Source: Bimuria novae-zelandiae CBS 107.79
Taxonomy: Eukaryota > Ascomycota > Dothideomycetes > Pleosporales > Didymosphaeriaceae
NCBI GenBank assembly: GCA_010015655.1
Contig: ML976660.1
Location: 62,001-126,000 of the forward strand
Direction: 5' to 3'
DNA length: 64,000 nt
A program made the translations under genes and the position numbers. The notes under the pieces were generated by a model. The model had not been told where the DNA came from. It saw only the letters and a list, made by a program, of their open reading frames with translations, and did not search any database. Shown piece after piece: positions 35,153-46,337 of this stretch; positions within the stretch are counted from its first letter, which is position 1, and each line of letters starts with the position of its first letter.

Positions 35153-35566
35153 GGTGCGGTGTAGGTTGAAAGGAGTGGACTCTCAGAGAATGTCGCTTGT
35201 ACTAAGTGAACAGAGTCCGCGAGGGACAATCGTAAGAATTATGTGCAGCGCAAAGAACGGGCTGCAAGAAAAGAGAGTGCGGCGTGCTTTGTTTGGCACG
35301 TCGAGGGAGAAGAGGGAGTGGGGTTGGAGAGGTTTGTTGGAGGGACGGAGGCGAGGCAGAGAACATTTGAAAAAGTCAGTCGCAAACGCTAGCTGGCAGG
35401 CGCTAGTCTCAACGCAGAGGAAGGGGCAAAGCTTGGCATGCACCCTGGCGGAAGGCACGCCGAGCTGCCGCTGCGCAACATCAATTCATCTCTGGCATGA
35501 CCCTACGGTAATATCCGCCTTATCTTTGGAGCAGTAACACGTGAAAGGTGGGATCACAGTTTTAGG
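35153..35566. other. Spacer between DBP2 and THI20
   Basis: About 410 bp, upstream of DBP2 and downstream of THI20. Nothing specific recognised. Confidence 0.4.
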
Positions 35567-37697
35567 TTACGATCTCACGCTCAATCCCATATCCCAGAAT
35601 CCTCGCTCCATCTGCGGTTGTCAGCAGCCGCTCCACGCCGCCTGGGTGCATGAGACACTTACATTTGTAGCGTGTATGAAAATCCGAGCTAGTTCGTCTA
35701 TTCTCGAAACGCTCTGTTTTGTCGCGTGTGTCTCGATCAGTTCTGCTAAGTTAGCTCACAGTCGCCACCTCACCGATGCGTATCGGCGTACCTCGCCCGA
35801 CTTGCACTGCTTGGCAATAGTGCTCTTCTACGTATGTCTCGATCCATTTCCAGTACTTGCTCCCTTCTCTCACCGTTTTCGGATCGTCGTACAACCGTCG
35901 GCCAATCATACCATATCCGATAAGACACGGCAACAGAGCGATTTGGAGCGCGAACCAATCTTCGGATTGCCCAATGTCTAAAACGTATCTGGACCCTATA
36001 AGCAGGTGAAACAACTATCAATCAAGGGAATACCTCGTGTATGCGGTGCATGCTAGTTGCAAGGTTAGACTGGTTCTCTCAGGCGTTTGTGTGAGGCTCA
36101 CCTTGATCTTCCTCTTGTCTTTCAATGTCTTCTGGGGCTAATCCGTATTCTTTGCAAAAGTCAATGTGCAATTGGAGTTCGGTTTGGAGGTTCAACACTT
36201 GTGACGCTGACTGCTGACCATCAGCTAAGCTATCCACGCAGCAGGTTTACTCACGCGGGCAACGTCAGCCATTGACTTCGATTTGTACGAGGCCAATGCG
36301 TTCGCCCTGGCAAAGTGAATCTGCACGGATTGTTAGTCTGTTTCTCAAATGATACCCAAGTATCTTACCAGGAACAGGTAGTCTTGAATCAAATAGTGCT
36401 TGAAGTTTTCGATGGGCAATGTTCCATCAGCCAGGCGCTGCACAAAGTCATGGCTTTTCGTAGGACTGTGATTAGCGCACACGTTGTTTGTGAGGAGCGC
36501 TTGGGTGCCTCACTGTATATACTTCTGCCATGGCCCTTTCACGTCTCCACGGTCAAGCAAATAGTCGATAAACCCTCCTCTGCTATGTGTGAGCACACTG
36601 TCTTCAAGCATTGATGCAAAACTTACGGAGCGAAAGGTAACGTGTAAGTCGAATGGAAATGGTTGATCGGACCACTGCCTTTCCCCATGTCCACACTCGT
36701 TTTTATCCCAGCCTCAACGTAACGATTCGCTTTCTTGATAGCGCTTTTCATATCGTGTCCCGAAGCGAGGTTGCAGGCAATTGCAGCTACGCGTTTTATC
36801 AGAAATTACAGCTCACCATACTCGACTAAACTTACAGGCAAGTGAGCATCCCGTCCCATGCGTGTTACGGTTCTTCAAATACCCCTGTTCCATGACAGGA
36901 ACTTCTTCTTCTGGCCCGACTAGGATATTAAGCACGATGTGTTTCTCGGCTTCATCTTTTGATACGAGCCTGTCCTTGGTCATGGGCAAATGACCGCCTT
37001 TGACCAACACGTACTCAGATCCCAACTCCTTGATCGCTTTGGCGATGTTGATAATATCATCAACGTTTTCAGGAGATTTGTAAGCCTTGTTAGCGGTCTT
37101 GAGGATGAGCTCTGCCTCGGGGAGGTTTGGTGTGAGCAGAGTAGTCAGAGGTAGAAGCGCCTCAATGAGAGTGGAAACCGCGCTTCCGGGTAACAAAGCT
37201 GACCCACTTGTTGACATCATGACCTAGTACTCGGTCAGAACAGCTACGCATTCCAGTTTTGGGACGCTTACTGGGTCCACGACAGTGGTCTTGACATTGT
37301 GCCTGCGGAAGGCATCGGCGACGACTTGAATTGTATCCGCGGATGCCAGCATGCCTCAACAACTTAGCAAGCTGGTGTATACATAAGAGTTTGAATCAGC
37401 CATACCAGTCTTGACGACATCAACGCCAATGTCGTCAATGCAGGCATCGATTTGCTTCTTCAGGAACGGAGGCGGCGTGTGGTGTACATCTTGCACACCC
37501 AACGTGTTCTGTGCCGTTAACGCAGTCGTAGCTGTCATTGCATAGCATCCATGAGCTGCAATGACTTTTTGGTCTGCTTCTAGGCCGCTGCCGTCTTCAA
37601 TTAGCGAATAGGTCTTGACATGGCGGATCAAGACATGTACACACGCTCCGCCGGAGCTATCGGAGCCGGCAATGACTAGGACTCGCTTTGGAGACAT
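35567..37697 (-). CDS. thi20: Thi20-type hydroxymethylpyrimidine (phosphate) kinase fused to a TENA/thiaminase-II domain
   Basis: Thirteen exons: 37697-37645, 37587-37406, 37354-37272, 37223-36836, 36786-36627, 36582-36514, 36465-36369, 36320-36255, 36210-36102, 36052-36034, 35988-35792, 35745-35663 and 35611-35567. All phases close, giving 516 residues. The kinase half has VLVIAGSDSSGGAGLEADQK, MTATTALTAQNT, DVVKTGMLASADTIQVVAD, LLTPNLPEAELIL and the anion hole NTHGTGCSLASAIACNLASG. From ~residue 290 the TENA/THI-4 domain follows: DFVQRLADGTLPIENFKHYL, YLFLIHFARANALASYKSKS, RYVLDIGQSEDWFALQIALL, KYWKWIETYVEEHY, HATNMERGFWDM. The protein makes HMP-pyrophosphate for thiamin and salvages pyrimidines. 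One exon is only 19 bp. Confidence 0.92.
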
Positions 37698-38026
37698 GCT
37701 TGGGACAAGTGCAGCTTGGGGCAGGACTTAAAGTTCTAGAATCTCGACCTTCTAGAAATGTTCTTCATACCCCGCTAGCGGGGTCAAGCGGGACCAACGT
37801 CATCTTAGTTCAAGCACAGAATAGCGTAACCAACAGGGGTCAATTGTAAGCTTTTTATTATTAATGGCTATTGATCTTTGGTAACCGCTGATTAGTCCAT
37901 GGTAACAACAGCCCCCTGAATATTGTACGACAGTGTGACAAGGGTTTTCGTCCTGGGAATAATGGTATCTTAGCAAGCTGCTTTTCTTCTTCTAACCTCA
38001 CATCTGTTCAGGAAGCGAAAGTCTTC
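37698..38026. other. Spacer upstream of THI20
   Basis: About 330 bp. Two TTCTAGAA palindromes lie at 37734-37741 and 37750-37757, close to the THI20 start; meaning unknown. Confidence 0.4.
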
Positions 38027-39925
38027 CTAGTCTGAGTCGCCTTCAAACTCTGAAATGTTTGGATCTGCAAACTAAACGTCAGTCGCAATGGACTAGAGCC
38101 ATGCACCAGTGCAAAACTTACCTCTCCATAGCGTATACTCTAGGGTGCCTCCGACCTTGTCTTTCAAGCGAACCTTAAGAATGCGAACCTCTCTGTCGTC
38201 AATGAGGGTCTCGGGCTCAGCCATATCGATCATGACGCGTATGCCCTGATTACCTGGACCGAGTTGGTTGATGTATTGAGAGAGGCCATCGAAGGTGAAC
38301 CTGGAAATGCCCGCCAGCACAACGCTCCGAAGGTTGTTCAATTTACTGACAGGTTGAAGGAGACTGTCCGTGAGTAGAAGACCATTGATATAGAGCTCTT
38401 CTAGTCGACTCAGTTTGCTGATCACGCTGATGAGATGCTCTTCGCGAAACATTTCTTGCAAAAGCAGACGGAGTACCTCCATCTGTTGTAGCTGAGCAAG
38501 AGAATCGACAAGAATGTCAACATCGTCTCTAAACATTCCGTCGGTATCGCCACTAAGCGATAGGTATTTGAGTGAGTCCTTCTGGTGAACAAGCGCTTGG
38601 TGGAACTGGCGGCTGTCTTTCAATACATAAGAATCGATTTCGAGCGATCTCATGCGGATCTTGTGCTCCAAGAGCAAAGGCGTGAAAAGTTTTGCAGCAG
38701 AGAGCAGGTTTACGAAGCTGATCCGGTGCAGCTTCTCGCAGCTTTTGAGCCAGTTGATCGTCTCCAGGAACACGTCGTTCTGTGTATCTTCGAGGACAGT
38801 TCTACCGTCAACATCTTCAATGCGCACCTCCTCAAGTGCGGTGCAACCTGCTAGTAATGGCAGATGCGGTAAAGAGTCATCTGATATACAAATCCTGTAA
38901 ATCAATGATCACTTAGTATACAACTCTCAGACCATATCCTATCCGTGAAATGACGTACCACAGGTTCTTCAGTGTCTGCCTATGAGCACTGAGGGCGAGA
39001 AATGATTCTGCGCCCGCGCCGACATCGTTGAGCGTGTTAAGCCTCTCCAATGTGTTCGGTCGTAATGCTGATAGAAATTTTGCAAATTTATGGTCCCTGT
39101 CCTCTCCAATCCAGTGGAACGCCATCAAAGAGTTGAAGTTTGGGCAATTTTGATGGATAGACGCCGCCACGAGCTCATCCTCAAGAGCACTGCCATCCCA
39201 CAGCTCAAGTTCTTGCAGGTGGGAGACCCTTGGGGCCCAGTGAACCAAGGCGGCTGATGACAATTGCCCACTGATCGTCTCAAGCATAGGCGTATGTTGC
39301 GTAACCACTTCTCCGATTGCGTTGACGATTGCCTTGACATCCAACCGCTCGAACTTTTGGCCACTCGGCCGTGTTATTGTATTGGTCTTATTGAATTGTT
39401 TCAACGGTCCATCAAAGAACTGGTCCGAGATCTTAGCCGTGAATTGTTCGTCCTCCAGCAGATTCTCCAAGTCCCGGAAGTCGAGCGCCCTGATATACCG
39501 GCAGTAAGGAAACAATGTCGCGTCCACTGCTGAAGCGATGATTGACTTCCACATAATGCTGCATTTGTGTTTGAGTCAGGGGAAAGATTCACACAGTTAT
39601 CATGTTAAAGAACATACGACCATTTCTGCACGATCAACAACCTCATCGAACGCTTGAAGGCAACTTCGTCTTGATCGGCGCCACGGATAGGAGACTTGTG
39701 ATGGACGCTGAAGGTCATTAGTCCTAACTCCAAGAATGATAAGCTCCGTAAAAGGTCTCGTCGGCTGTGACATGGCATGAACACGTACCGGTACATATTC
39801 GTAAGTGCGGGCACAGCGAGGCTCCGACTGGCACACGCACAGTTAAATAACGCGTCGAACTGCTCATTGTCACCCAGTTGCTCGCAAAGCACGTGTAAGA
39901 TATCATCTGGAAGTGCTGGGGCCAT
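38027..39925 (-). CDS. F-box protein with leucine-rich C-terminal region
   Basis: Exons 39925-39789, 39707-39621, 39558-38959, 38894-38122 and 38064-38027 give 544 residues. The N-terminal APALPDDILHVLCEQL, then ASRSLAVPALTNMYR, is an F-box-like opening. Downstream is the pattern of fungal F-box proteins: MWKSIIASAVDATLFPYCRY, IRALDFRDLENLLED, HLQELELWDGSALEDELVAA, then repeated Leu-rich blocks such as SLKYLSLSGDTDGM, MEVLRLLLQEMF and LEELYINGLLLTDSLL. The acidic end reads DPNISEFEGDSD. F-box proteins bring substrates to SCF ubiquitin ligases; the target is unknown. Intron 1 (81 bp) is a multiple of three without a stop, so it could be retained; the spliced form was preferred because it matches the family spacing. 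An upstream in-frame ATG exists at 39970. Confidence 0.75.
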
Positions 39926-40108
39926 ATTGTATGTTCTGTTGATGAGGGCTGACACAACTCCGCGCGACATGGGGGGGCAGAATCACTTCTCGTGACGTAG
40001 ACGCTAGCTCCATCCGGACGACGCGCTCCACGAATGCACATGCTTCACCTCGTCCACACCTTCCCCGCACCTATGCATTAAGCCGGTGCAGACGGGCAGC
40101 CATGATAC

Positions 40109-41457
40109 ATGATGGTAGTTCTCAACTTCACCCTGACGCCTGAAGCGGCGGCCAAGGTTCATGACCTGCTCGTCTGCCTCGGAAAATTCAGCGACACAGT
40201 GGCCATCGAGGCGCGTCGCGAACGAGTAGGTCTATTTCTTCCTCTCTGTTAATATCGTCTCATTTTCCCTCATAGTTCATCTTCACTGCGCTCAATTCCT
40301 CAAAATCCGCGTATGCCGCCTTGACCCTCGATGGCAAGCAGTTCTTCTCCAGCTATGAGTGTGTGCCCAGCCACGGCGGCCCAGACGGGCGGTTCACGTG
40401 CAGCATGTATACCAAGGCTCTTCTTTCTGTGTTCAAAGGGCGCCTGTATGACCCGCTAGGCCGCGACGGTGCGATCGACCGATGCGAGGTTAGTGTTCAG
40501 GATCGCGAAGATGAGACGCAGTGCCGCTTCATCGTCAAGATGGTGTGCAACCAAGGCGTCATCAAGACCTACAAGCTCACATACGAGGCTGTGGACGTCA
40601 TGCACGCCTTGTTCGACCGCAACGTGGCGAGGAACCGATGGAGCATGAACGCAGGCGTCATGAAGGAGTATATCGAGTTCTTCGGCACCAAGACAGAAAT
40701 GCTGGACATCTTTGCTGGCGAAGACGGACGTGCCGTATTCAAAAGCTACACGGAGAAAATCGCAAACGGCAAAGAGATCCTGAAGCATCCCCTCGTAACT
40801 GCCGTTGCGGTCAACACGTCCGATTTCGAGGAATTCAATGTTCAGCCTGGATGCCATATCATCATCAGCGTGAAAGATTTCAAGGCGATCGTCATACATG
40901 CAGATACCATGAAAACGAGCTTGAAAGCGTTCTATTCGCATCCTACCCGTCCTTTGCAGTTCAGCTACGGCTGCGACGGTCTGCTCTGCGAGTTCACGCT
41001 CATGACTTCAGGCGACTACAACGGCGCTACCGCACTGCCGACACCCGCCCCAGCTGCCCAGGTATCCAGAGGGGCATCACTTGCAGCATCTGCGGCTACA
41101 TCAGATGCTCGCGAGAACCGGAGCATGCGTCCACCAGTCGAACCCCCTTCACGGCGCCCTCCTCGCCGCCAGGTGGGTTCGCGCCAGGCAGCGCTCCCTA
41201 ACCGACCACCGCAGGACCCGGAGAGTCTGTTTGTGAACGAAGATGAGGAGGAAGATACCCAGTGGGAGCCTGCGGATTACAACAACGAGGAGGAAGCGCT
41301 CGGCTGGGATGCCAGCGCTGATAGAAACGCGGGCAACTTTCCTACCTTCCAGGACAGCGGAAGCTTCTCCAGGCCAGACGGGGTGCAGAGCAATACAGAC
41401 AGCATGGAAGGGATCGCGCCAACGCAAAGGGTATCGCAGGTTAAGGGCTTGTGGTAG
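40109..41457 (+). CDS. rad9: Rad9, subunit of the 9-1-1 DNA damage checkpoint clamp
   Basis: Exons 40109-40225 and 40276-41457 (50-bp intron) give 432 residues. The PCNA-like clamp region (~1-285) starts MMVVLNFTLTPEAAAKVHDL, then LVCLGKFSDTVAIEARRERF, IFTALNSSKSAYAALTLDGK and FFSSYECVP, and ends with LQFSYGCDGLLCEFTLMTSG. Rad9 with Rad1 and Hus1 is loaded at damaged DNA and recruits the ATR activator (established). The tail (~290-432) is disordered and acidic with Ser/Thr (EDEEEDTQWEPADYNNEEEA), as expected for the phosphorylated C-terminal tail, and ends PTQRVSQVKGLW. The gene is divergent from the F-box gene, with 183 bp between starts. A second ATG follows directly, so the start may be 40109 or 40112. 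Confidence 0.93.
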
Positions 41458-41863
41458 GCGAATGAACGCAGTTCTATTCTTACGTCGGGCTTTTTATAGC
41501 TATCGAAGTAGTTTTACCCAGAGTGTACTGAATAGACGAGCATTGGAGAGTCAGACTTGATTGGTTGCAAAGTTAAAATATGCATACCAACGACCGTGTA
41601 GTCTTGCTAGGACTCGGCCCTGTGTAGGAAGATACCTAACATACATTGGAGAGAGATATAGAGTACGGCCAGACACTGCCGTGACAAGACCCATGCTCGA
41701 ATGTGATACCTGACAGCGCTCACAAATGTGTATCTGAAAACCCAAAATATCTATACAACGCCACCATAACAAACCCAAACAATGCCACGAAAAGCAACCC
41801 GATGATCTCCGGCCCCGGCGTCCCTAACGCTCGGCATCCAAAGCAACGGAGTTAGAATATATG
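41458..41863. other. Spacer between convergent RAD9 and PWWP-BTB genes
   Basis: About 400 bp of 3' flanking sequence; nothing recognised. Confidence 0.4.
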
Positions 41864-43311
41864 TTAATTCGCATCCAGCTGACTCTGCGCATTGTCGAAC
41901 AATCTCTTGTGCACATCTCGCCGAAGTTCGGGCAGCTGCTGGAGTGGACCAAGAAATTCGGCGCCTAGTTGTAAAGCCATGGTATAGAAGTTCTCGGCGA
42001 TGGACTCCGCCAACATTTCCTTCATGGCAACGTAGGCATCCAACGCCGATCCCTCTTCCTGGTACACGATCTTTGCCAGAGCCCAGCTCTCTTCAAAGTG
42101 CCAAGGGCGAGTTTGTCGCACCTTAACCACGATGAGGTCCAAGAAATCCTCGAGCACAAGTCGATCTGCAATGGGCCATGCAGCAGCACACTCGACAAAC
42201 ACATCGTCACGATTGCTTTCGTCGACAGATGTATGACCAAATGTTCCTGTGGAAAGGAATTCTGCAACGTAGCGGAAGTCTTCCGGATCGAATTGCCTGA
42301 AACACGGTAGATCAAGTTGTGGTGTACCGTCTTCTGCGGTGGTCATGCATCCAATCTGTGCATGGGATAGAGAGGGCCGTTTTTCGATTTCGGCCTTTGG
42401 TACGAGGAATTCCTGCTCTTGTTCTCCTTCTCCGACGTGAATTTTAACCATTTCCGTGCTCTTGGCCCTGGGATACACAAATTAGAAATGTCAGGCACAC
42501 GCTAATTCAAGTTCACGTACAGATCGCCATCAACATAGTCTCTATTTTCCGGTTTGCGTCGCGTTGAGGTTGAGCCAGTAATCTCTAAGCCCTCCGCATC
42601 ATATCTGGGCATAGGCGTGAAATGCGTCCTTATATCCCCGGGCCTCGGAGTGGAGCATGAAGCCGACACTACTCTAGCTCTTTTCATCTGTTTGGGCGGA
42701 AAACTTGTGTCTGAAGGTCTCTTGTGTGTGTTTACCCGAACTTCCGCCAAGCTCAACCTTATCGCTTCTTGAAGGTACTCGTCATCCGATTCCTCTTTGG
42801 GATCCGGTTCACTGCTTGTCGAAGGTGATGGCAGGTAGCCAGAGTCGGGGCCGGATTTGTGCTGTTGCTCAGTGACGGCCGTCCAGTACTCCAGAGTCGA
42901 GGCTGGGCTGTCCATTTCCTCCAACACTGCGTTGTATGCATGTTGCAATTCAGGATTCCCCTCCTGAACTGCTCCAAATGGATCGTACTCTATCATATCG
43001 GAAGTTGTTGCATAGACGCTATCATTGTTAGATACTTCGTCCCGACGATCGCGCCGATGACTTTTTAAGGCCACTCACAATTCGGGCTTCTTCGTGATCA
43101 AGAGGAGTAGGGTATTAAAGGTCATCGGTATCTTGCCAGTAACCTTCGGCGGCGCCATATCATCTGGACAGACTAGGGCGGGCCATGGCGGTACACCCAT
43201 GCGCCGTAGTAGGACATACGTCCCTGGTGCCGCATGTCGTTGCATTTGTGGACCTTCAGAAGTATCAGGTTTAGAGGGGAGTGTAGTCGATGAACTCAGA
43301 AAGCTCCCCAT
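41864..43311 (-). CDS. Protein with PWWP, ubiquitin-interacting and BTB-like domains
   Basis: Exons 43311-43079, 43018-42521 and 42467-41864 (introns 60 and 53 bp) give 444 residues. Residues ~30-85 look like a PWWP domain: GTYVLLRRMGVPPWPALVCP with the PPWP signature at 41-44, then TFNTLLLLITKKPEFVYATT. Residues ~155-172 read SDDEYLQEAIRLSLAEVR, a good ubiquitin-interacting motif. A basic PPKQMKRARV follows and may be a nuclear signal. Residues ~245-444 look BTB-like: EMVKIHVGEG, EFLVPKAEIEKRPSL, RYVAEFLSTGTFG, then a helical FVECAAAWPIADRLVLEDFL region. PWWP domains bind methylated histones and DNA; BTB domains dimerise or bind cullin 3. A chromatin-linked ubiquitin reader is inference from the combination. 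Confidence 0.78.
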
Positions 43312-43811
43312 TGGTATCTTCGAAGAGAGCAGAGAAGGAAGACGCTGAACAGTCTGAAAGGCATATTGATCACGCTATGAAGGGCGAGCTGCTAGTAAAG
43401 GTGAGAGTAGTTTGCAAACATTGCAAACGCAAGGTGAGGGAAATCTACCCCACCTTCATGAACCACGAGTAAGAGTTGCATCCTGAAGGTCGTAAGTAAC
43501 AATCTACAAATCTCGCAGAAGGACGGTGCGGGGAAGAAGAGGCGCAATGGGAAAGTGCGACGTGGTGGAGGGAACGCACGGTCCACCATCCCGAACCATG
43601 GCCGAATTCCAGAACATCTGTTCACAAGCTCAGCTCCACGTACAACACGCCCACCGCCCCAAGGCTCCATAACCACGGGCGAAAGCTTGCCTCCGATTTA
43701 TTAACGTATACCCGCGCGCCTTGAATCCCGTGATTCACACAGATCTTGCCCACTTCCACCGAATACCACCCTACACCCTCCATAGCGCGACCTCCGCTCT
43801 CCGCCGCAAAG
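43312..43811. other. Divergent promoter region of PWWP-BTB gene and SEC11
   Basis: A 500-bp non-coding region between two divergent starts. Short open frames on both strands look like chance. Confidence 0.45.
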
Positions 43812-44454
43812 ATGTTGGGCCTCGGGAACATGCAGCCCCGACAACTAGCCACCCAGCTGCTCAACTTTGCGCTCGTCCTCTCTACCGCTTTCATGCTCTG
43901 GAAAGGGCTCTCCGTCGTCTCAGACTCGCCCTCACCCATCGTGGTCGTACTGTCAGGATCCATGGAGCCCGCATTCGAAAGAGGAGACCTGCTATTTCTG
44001 TGGAACCGGGGGATGGACACACAAGTGGGAGAGGTTGTCGTATATAACGTGAAGGGGAAGGACATCCCGATTGTGCACCGCGTGGTGCGGAGATTTGGCG
44101 GAGGGTAAGTCTACACTGCGCGCATGCTGGGGCAAGACTTGCAGAAGCCAGCTACGCTGTTTTGTTCAAGCTGCGGTCCCGTTGGGTATCAATTGAAGGG
44201 CATAGTGCTGACATTCTGCTACCAGGAAATCCCCTCTCCGCCTCCTCACAAAGGGTGACAACAATCTCGCAGATGACACTGAGCTCTACGCCGCCGGTCA
44301 AACTCACCTCAACCGCAAGGAGGACGTTATCGGCAGCGTCGTCGGCTTCATCCCTTTCGTTGGCTATGTCACGATCCTGCTGAGCGAATACCCGTGGCTA
44401 AAACAGGCCATGTTAGGCATAATGGGGTTGATGGTGGTGTTGCAGCGAGAATAG
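43812..44454 (+). CDS. sec11: Signal peptidase complex catalytic subunit Sec11
   Basis: Exons 43812-44104 and 44226-44454 (121-bp intron) give 173 residues, the usual size. One N-terminal membrane anchor ([20 protein letters not shown]) precedes the catalytic region: Ser in [20 protein letters not shown] (~residue 49), His in [12 protein letters not shown] (~89) and Asp in LLTKGDNN rebuilt after the intron. These form the ER-type Ser-His-Asp set that replaces the Ser-Lys pair of bacterial enzymes. The C-terminus has [20 protein letters not shown] and a short hydrophobic end. The subunit cleaves signal peptides in the ER lumen together with Spc1-3. The start at 43812 matches the family beginning [15 protein letters not shown]. 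Confidence 0.96.
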
Positions 44455-44854
44455 GGTTTTCGAGGCACCAGTCGTCGGTAGAGCACAGTGTGATGCCCGA
44501 GTTATCAAGCCGTTGTTCATAGCGTATCAAGACACCGCATAGAAGCTGCCAAACAGTAGCAAATTTAGCAAGATGCGTGTCCGCAGTCTTTGAAGCATGG
44601 CGTTCCGGGGCCTCGTCAAGTTATATGATCTACGAGAGTCAAGAGATATCTAAGTGTGTCAAATAAAAAGACACTGAATTCATATTCACTGTGTGACTCC
44701 ACTTAGCTTCGAAGTGGCGGTTCGCTGCGTTTTCGTACTGCTTTATGTCGTAGCTTGGAGAAGCTGGGAAGGAGTGGCGGTGTTCACCTCAAGACCGCCA
44801 GCTAGCCAGACCTGACAAAAAAAAATGAAACAAATAAAAATGCCAAATGAAAGC
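44455..44854. other. Spacer between SEC11 and tRNA-Gly
   Basis: About 400 bp. It contains copy 2 of the short dispersed repeat (44743-44773) and A-rich runs at 44816-44840, which on the minus strand are T-runs able to stop RNA polymerase III after the tRNA. Confidence 0.5.
44743..44773 (+). repeat. Short dispersed repeat, copy 2
   Basis: The 31 bp match 32056-32086 with two differences. It lies downstream of SEC11, much as copy 1 lies downstream of codA. Confidence 0.55.
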
Positions 44855-44942
44855 TGCGTTGTAGGAGGATCGAACTCCTGACCCCCGCCTATACAGTTTT
44901 AGGACTGGGAAGGCGATATGCTAACCACTGCACCAACAACGC
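44855..44942 (-). tRNA. tRNA-Gly (anticodon CCC) with a 15-nt intron
   Basis: An 88-nt minus-strand gene that folds as a complete cloverleaf. The acceptor stem is GCGTTGT/ACAACGC, the D stem GTGC/GCAT, the anticodon stem TCGCC/GGCGG and the T arm AGGAG-TTCGATC-CTCCT. The loop reads TTCCCA, then the intron GTCCTAAAACTGTAT (44905-44891), then A, giving anticodon CCC. The intron sits after position 37, the canonical site for nuclear tRNA introns. Confidence 0.93.
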
Positions 44943-45868
44943 TTTTATTTTTTACGTATTTTGATGACAATTTCATCGGCTTCAAAATATATGTACACAG
45001 CCATAACACGTGGAAAGAGTGCGAATGTATGGGAGGCGGGTCTAAGCGGATATGCAGGAAAGAGCGGTATACAAGTGGTGCGGGTACCCGCGAGGCGGTC
45101 AGGGAAGGCGCGGAGACGAGGCGGCGCGGGCAAGCGCGCTGATCTCATCCTTCATAGCAAATGTCTACATGTATTTTTTGTCCTTGTTGTTGTTTTTGTG
45201 TGACGTGTTTTAATATGTCATTCGCGAGAATAAACCTACAGCGGGAGATGCTACGGTGGGAGTAGGGTATATTGATGTGCACCGCTGCAGGCTCTGTCCC
45301 AAGCCTCGTGTTGTGGAAGCGGCGCAGACAAATGGCAGATTGCTTCACACCAATTTTGAAAAGTTAAAGACACTGCATGCAAAGCGCAAATGGCACATGC
45401 TTGTTACTCTGACGTGGGACAAGCCCTCGCAGAATTTCTTAAGGACCCAAAATACGCCAAGCCATGAGCAAGTCTACGCCGAGACGCTCCTCTCACAAAC
45501 ACTTGCCACAACATCACTCGTGGCTGGACATAATCAAGAAGGTTTGGCAGCACATTTTCGTTCCGCAGATAACTAGTGTACATGGTATTCATGAGTCTCG
45601 TGATGTCTTCTACGCCCGAGGGGACCTGGACGCCCAAACATCAATGAGCAGCCTCATGCAAAAGCTTCCTGCGGAGGTCTTCTGAAAATCACCTGAGACG
45701 TAAAGAACTTCCCCGAAGGACTCCCTCGAATAAGACATAACAGATGGGAATTACACATGGGAAACCGATCGAATATCATCAACCCATGACACCAGCGGAG
45801 ATCGATGAATACGTGTTCGATGGATGACGTGCAGGAAGGATGTTGTAGAACTTCAGAGGTTCGAGAGC
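44943..45868. other. Intergenic region between tRNA-Gly and NHP6
   Basis: About 930 bp. Short open frames have no recognisable content. Nothing supported. Confidence 0.4.
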
Positions 45869-46337
45869 TTACTCGGACTCCTCTTCCTCCTCCTCGGCGG
45901 CCGTCTGTACAGGTTAATTGCTGGACTATAGACGAGTGAGCACATGAACTTACGTTGTAGGCAGCCTTCTCCTCCTCATATCGCTTCTTGTCGGCGGCGG
46001 CCTTGGCCTCGTAAGGCTGGCGCTGCTTCTCGGTGAGAGTCTTCCACTTCTCACCAAGCATCTTGCCGACCTCGCCTACCTTCGTTAGACACTGCACACA
46101 TAAATAATCAACGATGACTTACCGAACTTGATGCCGGGGTTCTCTTCGCGGACCTTGTCACGCTGGTCATTCGCAAAGAACATGTAGGCTGAGAGACCGC
46201 GCTTGGGTGCGTTGGGGTCTGCAATTGTCAGAAATCAATCAAAAGATTAGGAGACGCAGGTACTCACCCTTCTTCTTCTTGCCACCGTCGGCCTTTGCGG
46301 CCTTGCCCTTGCCGCGGGTGGACTTCTCCTTGGGCAT
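45869..46337 (-). CDS. nhp6: Nhp6-type HMG-box non-histone chromosomal protein
   Basis: Exons 46337-46268, 46218-46123, 46075-45954 and 45904-45869 give 107 residues. A basic N-terminus ([20 protein letters not shown]) precedes one HMG box: [73 protein letters not shown]. The end is acidic ([11 protein letters not shown]). Nhp6 bends DNA without sequence preference and helps the FACT complex on nucleosomes (established). All introns (49, 47, 49 bp) close in frame. A probable leader intron lies upstream, with donor GTGAGT at 46622 and acceptor AG at 46363 on the minus strand, leaving 25 bp of leader before the ATG. Confidence 0.96.

Noticed and set aside
35567..37750. Thiamin-pyrophosphate riboswitch in THI20
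   Set aside because: I searched introns and the upstream region by eye for the conserved TPP-aptamer segments and saw none.
37734..37763. Heat-shock-element-like TTCTAGAA palindromes before THI20
   Set aside because: The spacing does not give a clean run of alternating 5-bp units; kept only as a note in the spacer entry.
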